Shown piece by piece: positions 5,749 through 11,124 of a stretch of DNA of 11,124 nt. Made by a program: the position numbers and the translations under genes. The stretch's first letter is position 1, and every line of letters starts with the position of its first letter. Below the pieces are notes generated by a model, which searched no databases, had not been told where the DNA came from, and saw only the letters and a list, made by a program, of their open reading frames with translations. Where the stretch lies: NCBI GenBank assembly GCA_934630995.1, contig CAKTXU010000024.1:1-11124 (forward strand). Reading direction: 5' to 3'. The DNA is from an uncultured Eubacteriales bacterium (lineage in GTDB: Bacteria; Bacillota; Clostridia; Oscillospirales; Acutalibacteraceae).

Positions 5749-6173
5749 CCATTCTGTTCGTCTGCACTGGAAACACCTGCCGCAGTCCTATGGCCGCGGC
5801 CTTGATGCGCCGCCGTCTTGACAAGTGCGGCAGGGGCGCTATAATAGTGGAAAGCGCGGGTTTGGCCGCGGCAGGCGGACCCGCATCTCCGGGAGCCATG
5901 GCCGCGATGCAGGAAATCGGCCTGTCCTTGGCGGGGCATCTTTCCCGGCAGCTGACCCCGGCCCATTGCCGTGAAGCGGATATATTGGCGGTTATGTCCC
6001 GCCAGCATGAGGCGCTGCTGATGGTTTCCTACGACGTTCCCAAGGAAAAAATACGGCTCCTGGGCGGCACGGGTATTCCCGACCCTTACGGTGGAAACAC
6101 GGAGATCTATCGCGCTACCCGTGATCGGCTGGCGCAAGCCGTAGACGATTTGGCCCGCTCGCTTGGCTGCTGA
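5745..6173 (+). CDS. ywlE: YwlE-like protein-arginine phosphatase (low-molecular-weight phosphatase family)
   Basis: The 142-residue protein has the LMW-PTP fold signature. The P-loop VCTGNTCRSP gives nucleophile Cys7 and Arg13, and the D-loop IPDPYGG gives general acid Asp113. Residue 11 of the P-loop is Thr rather than the Ile or Val common in tyrosine phosphatases. In Bacillus YwlE this Thr is the established determinant of phospho-arginine specificity. DPYGG followed by IYRATRDRL also parallels YwlE. The likely role is removing phosphate from arginine residues marked by a McsB-type kinase for ClpCP-linked quality control; no mcsB is in the window. Start GTG at 5745 overlaps the HD gene stop. 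A tyrosine-phosphatase role remains possible because the specificity call rests on one residue plus overall resemblance. Confidence 0.85.
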   Translation: MTILFVCTGNTCRSPMAAALMRRRLDKCGRGAIIVESAGLAAAGGPASPGAMAAMQEIGLSLAGHLSRQLTPAHCREADILAVMSRQHEALLMVSYDVPKEKIRLLGGTGIPDPYGGNTEIYRATRDRLAQAVDDLARSLGC

Positions 6174-6210
6174 TATCACCCGCCGAATGCCGACATAGAA
6201 AGGATTTGTC

Positions 6211-6684
6211 ATGGACGCACACAGTACAAAGCCCCCTGCGGGCATTATGATCGTTCCCATGCACGCCGATCATCTGGACGATTTGGCGGATTTGGAGAGC
6301 CTGGCTTTCTCTAAGCCCTGGTCCTATGAGGCACTGGCGGAGGAACTGCAGAATCCCCTGGCGGTGTTTTATGTAGCCGAAGATGTGGAGGCGGAAAGCG
6401 CCGTAGGCTATCTGGGTATGCATCATATTTTGGATGAAGGGTATATCACCAACGTCGTCGTGCATCCCGCCTATCGCCGGAAGGGGATCGCCGCCAGCCT
6501 TCTGCGGGAGGCGATGGAGTATGCTGAGGACCACGATATGACCCGCATCACCCTGGAGGTGCGCGTTTCCAACACGGCCGCCATAGCCCTCTATAAAGCC
6601 TGCGGTTTTGAGCGGGAGGGCGTGCGCCCCGGCTTTTACTCCTCCCCGAAGGAGGACGCCTATATCTACAGCTATACAGTCTAA
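6211..6684 (+). CDS. rimI: Ribosomal protein S18-alanine N-acetyltransferase-type GNAT (RimI)
   Basis: The 157-residue protein is a single GNAT domain. The acetyl-CoA binding motif is VVVHPAYRRKGIAASLL (82-98), with the R-x-x-G pyrophosphate loop at 89-92. EVRVSNTAAIALYKACGF (116-133) gives the Asn121/Tyr128 pair typical of RimI, and SLAFSKPWS near residues 30-38 is the RimI N-terminal motif. It acetylates N-terminal alanine of ribosomal protein S18, and in some bacteria other proteins. It lies immediately before tsaD, a very common pairing in Firmicutes. Start is ATG at 6211 with GAAAGGA seven bases upstream; 37 bases separate it from ywlE. It has an about 12-residue extension before the usual start of the fold. 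Confidence 0.88.
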   Translation: MDAHSTKPPAGIMIVPMHADHLDDLADLESLAFSKPWSYEALAEELQNPLAVFYVAEDVEAESAVGYLGMHHILDEGYITNVVVHPAYRRKGIAASLLREAMEYAEDHDMTRITLEVRVSNTAAIALYKACGFEREGVRPGFYSSPKEDAYIYSYTV

Positions 6685-6694
6685 ATTTTTTGTA

Positions 6695-6725
6695 GCCGCC
6701 GCGAATGCGGCGGCCTTTATTTTTT
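6695..6725 (+). terminator. Intrinsic terminator between rimI and tsaD
   Basis: GCCGCCGC (6695-6702) pairs perfectly with GCGGCGGC (6707-6714) around a GAAT loop and is followed by CTTTATTTTTT. It ends only about 20 bases before the tsaD start at 6747. Confidence 0.85.
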
Positions 6726-6746
6726 AAGAAAGTCAGGTTGTCGCCC

Positions 6747-7754
6747 ATGCGGATTTTAGCTCTGGAGTCCTCCTGCGACGAAACGGCCGCCGCCGTGGTG
6801 GAGGACGGCCGCGCCGTCCTTTCCAGCGTCATTGCCTCCCAGGTGGAGGAGCACAAGCTCTACGGCGGGGTGGTGCCCGAAATCGCCAGCCGGCGTCACA
6901 CCGAAGCCGTCTCCGCCGTAACCCGGGAGGCTCTAGAACAGGCGGGCCTCACTCTGACAGGTATCGACGCCGTGGCGGTGACCTACGCCCCCGGCCTTAT
7001 CGGCGCCCTGCTGGTGGGAGTGAATTTCGCCAAGGGTCTGGCCATGGCTGCCGGAAAGCCCCTGGTTCCCGTCCATCATCTGCGCAGCCATATCGCCGCC
7101 AATTATCTCGCCCACCCGGAGCTTGCCCCTCCCTTTCTCTGTCTGGTGGTGTCCGGCGGCCACAGCCATATCGTCGAGGTCGCCGGTTATACCGATTTCC
7201 GGGTCTGGGGGCGCACCCGTGACGACGCGGCGGGAGAATGCTTCGACAAGTCCGCCCGGGCCATGGGGCTGCCCTATCCCGGCGGCGTTCATCTGGACAG
7301 GCTGGCGAAGGAGGGAAACCCTCTCGCTATTCCTCTCCCCCGGCCCCGGGTGGAAGGCAGCCCCTATGATTTCAGCTTTTCCGGATTAAAAACCGCCGTG
7401 CTCAACCTGCTCCACAACGCCGCGCAGAAGGGGGAAACCGTTTCCACCGCCGACCTGGCCGCCTCCTTTCAGCACACCATCGTGGAAATTCTCTGCGACC
7501 ACACCCTCCGTGCCGCCGAGGCGGCAAAGGCGCCGGCCCTGGTCCTGGCCGGGGGGGTATCGGCCAACAGCGGCCTGCGCGCCCGCATGAAGGAGCTGTG
7601 CGCCGCACGGAACCTGCCTCTCTACGCGCCGCCCCTCTCCTTGTGCGGGGACAACGCCGCCATGGTGGGCGCCCAGGCGTTCTATGAATATCAGGCCGGA
7701 CATTTGGCAGGAATGGATTTGAACGCATGCGCCACCCTGCCTATTGAGGGATAA
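6747..7754 (+). CDS. tsaD: tRNA N6-adenosine threonylcarbamoyltransferase TsaD
   Basis: The 335-residue protein begins MRILALESSCDETAAAV, the family's opening motif. The metal-binding pair is His111 and His115 in VHHLRSH, with LVVSGGHSHIV after it. GRTRDDAAGECFDKSARAMG and FSFSGLKTAV lie in the middle, then LVLAGGVSANSGLR, and the third metal ligand Asp302 in LCGDNAAM. It transfers threonylcarbamoyl to A37 of ANN-decoding tRNAs (t6A), working with TsaB and TsaE. Neither partner is in the window, although tsaB often sits beside rimI. Length matches the family. The ATG at 6705 in the same frame lies in the terminator loop, so I chose 6747, preceded by only a weak AGGTTG. No separate promoter is evident. 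Confidence 0.95.
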   Translation: MRILALESSCDETAAAVVEDGRAVLSSVIASQVEEHKLYGGVVPEIASRRHTEAVSAVTREALEQAGLTLTGIDAVAVTYAPGLIGALLVGVNFAKGLAMAAGKPLVPVHHLRSHIAANYLAHPELAPPFLCLVVSGGHSHIVEVAGYTDFRVWGRTRDDAAGECFDKSARAMGLPYPGGVHLDRLAKEGNPLAIPLPRPRVEGSPYDFSFSGLKTAVLNLLHNAAQKGETVSTADLAASFQHTIVEILCDHTLRAAEAAKAPALVLAGGVSANSGLRARMKELCAARNLPLYAPPLSLCGDNAAMVGAQAFYEYQAGHLAGMDLNACATLPIEG

Positions 7755-7935
7755 TCTTTACGCTTTGTTCCGCCGTTTTGCAGGATAAAAGCGAGTATTA
7801 TGCATTTTCACCCTTATCTGTTAAAAAATTATCTATTTATTCACATTTTAGCCATTGTAATCCGGCACGAGTTTGGTCTATAATGAGAAGCGTTCACAAA
7901 AAAATAATGGAGACTATGGAAAGGGGTATTTGGAT
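7755..7935. promoter_or_regulatory. pckG upstream region with promoter at 7855-7884
   Basis: This AT-rich spacer holds a promoter read on the plus strand: TTGTAA (7855-7860), an 18-base spacer and perfect TATAAT (7879-7884), about 45 bases before the pckG start. A weak dyad CGCTTT/AAAGCG (7761-7766 with 7788-7793) after tsaD has no clear T-run, so the end of the tsaD transcript is unclear. Confidence 0.6.
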
Positions 7936-9708
7936 ATGGCCAATCTGACCAACAATAAGTCCGTCCTGGATTGGATTGAGGACAAGGTCGCGCTGGTGAA
8001 GCCGGACAAAATCGTCTGGATCGACGGCTCTGAGGAGCAGCTCGAAGCCCTGCGCGCCGAGGCCTGCCGTTCCGGCGAGATGATTAAGCTCAATGAGGAG
8101 AAGCTGCCCGGCTGCTATCTGCACCGCACCGCCGTCAACGACGTGGCGCGCGTTGAGCACCGCACCTTCATCTGCGCGGAAAAGGAAGAGGACGCGGGCC
8201 CCACCAATAACTGGATGGATCCCGCCGACGCCTACAAGATGCTGTACGACATCGCCCGCGGCAGCTATCAGGGCCGCACCATGTACGTCATCCCCTATTC
8301 CATGGGCCCTGTGGGCTCCCCCTTCGCCAAATACGGCATCGAGCTGACCGATTCCATCTACGTCGTCTTGAATATGGCCATCATGACCCGGGTGGGCCAG
8401 GCCGTGCTGGACGCCCTGGGCGACAGCGACGACTGGGTGCGCGGCCTGCACTGCAAATGCGAAATCGACGAGGAGAAGCGGTACATCTGCCACTTCCCCC
8501 AGGACAACACCATCATCTCCGTCAACTCCGGCTACGGCGGGAACGTGCTGCTGGGTAAAAAATGCTTCGCGCTGCGCATCGCTTCCAATCTGGGCCGCAA
8601 CGAGGGCTGGATGGCCGAGCACATGCTGATTCTGGGCGTGGAGGATCCCCAGGGCGACGTGAAATACATCGCCGCCGCCTTCCCCTCCGCCTGCGGCAAG
8701 ACCAATCTGGCCATGCTCATTCCGCCGGAAATCTATCGCAACAAGGGCTATAAAGTCTGGTGCGTGGGCGACGACATCGCCTGGATGCGTATCGGCGAGG
8801 ACGGCCGCCTGTGGGCCGTCAATCCCGAAAACGGCTTCTTCGGCGTGGCGCCCGGCACCAACGTCAAATCCAATCCCAACGCCCTGGCCTCCACCAAGTC
8901 CGGCACCATCTTCACCAACGTGGTACACAACCTGGATGACAACACCGTTTGGTGGGAGGGACTGGACAAGAATCCGCCCACAAACGCGCTGAACTGGAAG
9001 GGCGAGAAATGGGACTGCACCGACGGCTCCAAAGGCGCTCACCCCAATTCCCGCTTCACCGCGCCGGCCAAGAACTGCCCTTGCATCTCCTCTGAATTCG
9101 ATTCCGGCAAGGGCGTGCCGATTTCCGCCATTGTCTTCGGCGGCCGCCGCGCCAAGACCGCGCCGCTGGTGTATCAGTCCCGCGATTGGAACAACGGCGT
9201 GTTTGTCGGCTCAATCATGGCTTCTGAAACCACTGCCGCCGCAACCGGCGCCGTGGGCGTCGTCCGCCGTGATCCGATGGCCATGCTGCCCTTCTGCGGT
9301 TATCACATGGCCGATTATTGGGCTCACTGGCTGGATATGGGCCGGAAGCTGGGCGATAAGGCCCCCAAAATTTTCAATGTCAACTGGTTCCGCACCGACG
9401 ACGAGGGCAACTTCGTGTGGCCGGGCTTCGGCGATAACCTCCGTGTGCTGGAGTGGATTCTGGGCCGCTGCGAGGGCAAGGTCGACGCGGTGAAGACCCC
9501 CATCGGTTACGTTCCCCATGCGGAAGACATCAATCTGGAGGGGCTGGAGGATTTCGATCTCGAAACCCTCAAATCCATCCTGGAGGTCGACAAGGACCTG
9601 TGGGCCAAGGAAACCGAGGGTATCGCGGAGTTTTACGCCAAATTCGGCGACAAGCTGCCCGCAGAGCTGAAGAATCAGCTGGATACCCTCAAATCCAATC
9701 TGAAATAA
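7936..9708 (+). CDS. pckG: Phosphoenolpyruvate carboxykinase (GTP)
   Basis: The protein has 590 residues, typical for the GTP-dependent family. The P-loop (kinase-1a) is AFPSACGKTN (248-257) with Lys255 and the hyper-reactive Cys253. Kinase-2 is VGDDIAWM (277-284) with Asp279-Asp280. GGNVLLGKKCFALRIAS and the AMSEFDSGKGV-like SSEFDSGKGVP are further family hallmarks. It interconverts oxaloacetate and PEP with GTP/GDP in the cytosol; in anaerobes it can run towards oxaloacetate for succinate or anaplerosis. It is a single-gene unit with its own promoter and a strong terminator. Start is ATG at 7936, with GAAAGGGG nine bases upstream; the longer in-frame opening would begin inside the -10 box. 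Codon use is strongly biased to GC-ending codons, as expected for a highly expressed gene. Confidence 0.96.
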   Translation: MANLTNNKSVLDWIEDKVALVKPDKIVWIDGSEEQLEALRAEACRSGEMIKLNEEKLPGCYLHRTAVNDVARVEHRTFICAEKEEDAGPTNNWMDPADAYKMLYDIARGSYQGRTMYVIPYSMGPVGSPFAKYGIELTDSIYVVLNMAIMTRVGQAVLDALGDSDDWVRGLHCKCEIDEEKRYICHFPQDNTIISVNSGYGGNVLLGKKCFALRIASNLGRNEGWMAEHMLILGVEDPQGDVKYIAAAFPSACGKTNLAMLIPPEIYRNKGYKVWCVGDDIAWMRIGEDGRLWAVNPENGFFGVAPGTNVKSNPNALASTKSGTIFTNVVHNLDDNTVWWEGLDKNPPTNALNWKGEKWDCTDGSKGAHPNSRFTAPAKNCPCISSEFDSGKGVPISAIVFGGRRAKTAPLVYQSRDWNNGVFVGSIMASETTAAATGAVGVVRRDPMAMLPFCGYHMADYWAHWLDMGRKLGDKAPKIFNVNWFRTDDEGNFVWPGFGDNLRVLEWILGRCEGKVDAVKTPIGYVPHAEDINLEGLEDFDLETLKSILEVDKDLWAKETEGIAEFYAKFGDKLPAELKNQLDTLKSNLK

Positions 9709-9724
9709 ATCGCATAGCTGTTCC

Positions 9725-9753
9725 GAGGCCCCCGGCTTATCGCCGGGGGCCTC
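9725..9753 (+). terminator. pckG terminator hairpin
   Basis: GAGGCCCCCGGC (9725-9736) and GCCGGGGGCCTC (9742-9753) form a perfect 12-base stem with a TTATC loop, 16 bases after the pckG stop. It lacks a T-run, so it may act as an intrinsic terminator of reduced efficiency or protect the mRNA end. Confidence 0.7.
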
Positions 9754-9787
9754 TCGGCATTTGCGGGAGGGCCGGGGCTCATGTTTA

Positions 9788-9877
9788 CCATAAGGATATG
9801 GCGTTTTCCGTGCATATCGCGTATACCGGATTTTTGCGATATAAATCCGGCGATTCATGTGATTCTTCACCACATGA
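9788..9877 (+). repeat. Cluster of short perfect inverted repeats upstream of the ECF sigma gene
   Basis: In 90 AT-rich bases there are four perfect dyads. CCATA-AGGA-TATGG spans 9788-9801. ATATCGC (9814-9820) pairs with GCGATAT (9836-9842). CCGGATTT (9826-9833) pairs with AAATCCGG (9843-9850). TCATGTG (9855-9861) pairs with CACATGA (9871-9877). The second and third interlock and cannot coexist as simple hairpins. They may be operators or a structured leader; a function is not proven. Confidence 0.5.
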
Positions 9878-9896
9878 TGCATTTTCTTCCAATGAT

Positions 9897-9925
9897 TTCC
9901 TCATCTGCTGCAATTATAGTATAAG
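9897..9925 (+). promoter_or_regulatory. Weak candidate promoter of the ECF sigma operon
   Basis: TATAAG (9920-9925), or the overlapping TATAGT (9915-9920), is a plausible -10. The -35 (TTCCTC at 9897-9902) is poor, so an activator or the encoded sigma factor itself may be needed. Confidence 0.3.
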
Positions 9926-9960
9926 TTAGAGAGTATCATTCATTCCACAGGAGGGATACC

Positions 9961-10521
9961 ATGACCCAGGAACAACTGAACGCGGCTCTGCTGGCCATTG
10001 CGGCGGGGGAGCAGGAGCCCTTGTCGGCGCTTTACAAGGACTGCCGTCAATCCGTCTTCCTTCTGGCCGCGTCCATCACCGGGCAGGCCCAGATGGCGGA
10101 GGACGTGACCCAGGAGGTTTTTCTCGTTATCCGGACCTGTGCCCCCCGCTATCGGGCGGACACCAATCCCCGGGCTTTTCTGTACGGCGTCACCCGCAAT
10201 GTGGCTAAAAACATGCTGCGCAAGGCGCACTATGAGATTCCCGACGCCGTGGCCGACAGCCGGGCGGAGGAGCCTCCCGCTTTTGAAAAGAGCTGTTTGG
10301 ACGGCATCGTGGCCTCCCAGGCGCTGGAGGGGCTGAGCTCCCCGGAGTATCAAATCGCCGTGCTGCATATCTTCGGAGAGCTGAAGCTGACCGAGGTGGC
10401 AAAATACCTGCAAATCCCCTATGGCACCGTATTGTGGCGGTACAGCGAGGCCAGAAAAAAGCTGCGCCGCTTCTATGAGGGCCGGACACCCGCTGGAAAG
10501 GAGACTGGGACCCATGAATGA
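9961..10521 (+). CDS. ECF-type RNA polymerase sigma factor
   Basis: The 186-residue protein has two sigma domains. Sigma-70 region 2 spans about residues 22-90, with DVTQEVFLVI (48-57) and RAFLYGVTRNVAKNML (71-86) for core binding and -10 recognition. Region 4 spans about 119-172, with a helix-turn-helix in LTEVAKYLQIPYGTVLWR (143-160) for -35 recognition. There is no region 1 or 3, as expected of an extracytoplasmic-function sigma. It directs RNA polymerase to a small regulon, usually under control of a membrane anti-sigma. AGGAGGG (9949-9955) precedes the ATG. The gene overlaps the next membrane-protein gene by eight bases, the usual sigma/anti-sigma layout. Confidence 0.9.
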   Translation: MTQEQLNAALLAIAAGEQEPLSALYKDCRQSVFLLAASITGQAQMAEDVTQEVFLVIRTCAPRYRADTNPRAFLYGVTRNVAKNMLRKAHYEIPDAVADSRAEEPPAFEKSCLDGIVASQALEGLSSPEYQIAVLHIFGELKLTEVAKYLQIPYGTVLWRYSEARKKLRRFYEGRTPAGKETGTHE

Positions 10522-11124
10522 ACGGCAACTGATGGAGCTTGTACGGCGGGACGCCGTGCTGCACATACCCGGCAGGGAACCCGCGCCGGCCAAAGGCGCT
10601 TATGCGGCGGACTATGCCGCCCTGCTGCCCAAAATGGACAGCCGCGGGAAATACATCGCCGGGGCGGCGGCCGGCGTCGTCGTGATAGCCGGGTTGGCCG
10701 TGGGTATCCGCTTCCTGCTGGCCCCTTCCCCGGTCCCCACGCCGGACAATTCCGCGCCTGTTTCCACCGCCGTCTCCACAGGGTCGGAGGGCACCGCCGA
10801 TCGCACCGATGCCCCCGGCACCACCTCTCCCACCTCCGAAGAGTCAACCGCCGGCACTACGCCCCCCGCCTCCACCGAGGCTACCTCCCAGGGAGAGGGC
10901 ACCACAGCGCCGGTTACGGAACCGACCGAACCGGTAAGGCCGCCCCAAGACAAACCATCAAAATTCCTTCATATTGGCGGAGGACTTTATCACTCTTTCT
11001 GGATTATGGATAATGGCAACATGTATCAAACCCGTTGGGAGTCTACTTTTGAAAAAGTAACAGATGACAAACGGCTCTATTATAGTCCCCAGTTTTTGGA
11101 GTCTGGCATTGCCAAATACGTTAT
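10514..11124 (+). CDS. Single-pass membrane protein, probable anti-sigma/sensor with RCC1-like extracellular domain (3' end off window)
   Basis: This reading frame stays open to the window end (203 codons). Residues 1-45 are a short cytoplasmic part, too short and lacking the HxxxCxxC motif of a zinc anti-sigma domain. Residues about 47-69 (KYIAGAAAGVVVIAGLAVGI and on) form one membrane helix. Residues about 70-149 are a Ser/Thr/Pro/Glu/Gly-rich stalk. From 150 a folded domain begins; HIGGGLYHSFWIMDNGNMYQ (153-172) resembles one RCC1/beta-propeller repeat (G-G-x-x-H-S-x-x-x-x-D-G-x-x-Y). AAAGGAG at 10497-10503 precedes the ATG, which lies inside the sigma gene end. The likely role is regulating the sigma factor in response to an outside signal; this comes from layout, not a recognised anti-sigma domain. 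Base composition falls sharply in the last 160 bases. Confidence 0.7.
   Translation, partial: MNERQLMELVRRDAVLHIPGREPAPAKGAYAADYAALLPKMDSRGKYIAGAAAGVVVIAGLAVGIRFLLAPSPVPTPDNSAPVSTAVSTGSEGTADRTDAPGTTSPTSEESTAGTTPPASTEATSQGEGTTAPVTEPTEPVRPPQDKPSKFLHIGGGLYHSFWIMDNGNMYQTRWESTFEKVTDDKRLYYSPQFLESGIAKYV

Noticed and set aside
7894..9042. Long minus-strand ORF (382 codons) opposite pckG
   Set aside because: It mirrors the strong GC-ending codon bias of pckG, its translation is Gly/Val/His-rich with no domain, and it has no SD.
9788..9877. H-type pseudoknot made of the two interlocking stems (9814-9842 and 9826-9850)
   Set aside because: There are no bases between the 3' arm of the first stem and the 3' arm of the second, so the loop cannot span the seven-base stem; mutually exclusive hairpins are more realistic.

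Overview
The window looks like a chromosomal segment of a GC-rich, endospore-forming Clostridia (Firmicutes), most likely near the Oscillospiraceae/Ruminococcaceae. The basis is a SleB spore cortex hydrolase, strong AGGAGG-type ribosome binding sites, TTG/GTG starts, an Rrf2 regulator, a YwlE-type phosphatase, and GC-rich genes separated by AT-rich spacers. No mobile element, CRISPR array, tRNA or rRNA body is visible.

Left edge (1-365): a near-consensus sigma-A promoter with an A/T-rich upstream tract faces left. Its leader resembles that of a ribosomal RNA operon whose body would lie outside the window. Divergent from it is sleB (366-1097), followed by a bidirectional terminator shared with a convergent 66-residue membrane peptide (1170-1370, minus). 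An AT-rich gene-free stretch (1371-1653) separates this from two minus-strand genes: a Tic20/DUF4870-like membrane protein with a Pro/Gln tail (1707-2255) and a large cytoplasmic GH13 alpha-glucan hydrolase (2410-4281, TTG start). Each of these two has its own recognisable promoter.

Middle (4282-7754): a divergent control region holds the promoter of an Rrf2-type regulator with four clustered cysteines. Next comes a 186-bp spacer packed with inverted repeats. Then follows a plus-strand run: an HD-domain phosphohydrolase, a YwlE-like protein-arginine phosphatase (overlapping by GTGA), rimI and tsaD. A strong intrinsic terminator sits between rimI and tsaD. The run mixes protein dephosphorylation with ribosomal-protein acetylation and tRNA t6A synthesis.

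Right part (7755-11124): GTP-type PEP carboxykinase has its own promoter and a 12-bp terminator hairpin. An AT-rich, hairpin-dense intergenic region, including two mutually exclusive hairpins, precedes an ECF-type sigma factor. The sigma gene overlaps a gene with no stop in the window. That gene encodes a short cytoplasmic segment, one membrane helix, a Ser/Thr/Pro/Glu-rich stalk and the start of an extracellular domain with an RCC1-like motif. This sigma/membrane-sensor pair and the structured spacers are the least ordinary parts of the window; the rest is mostly housekeeping.
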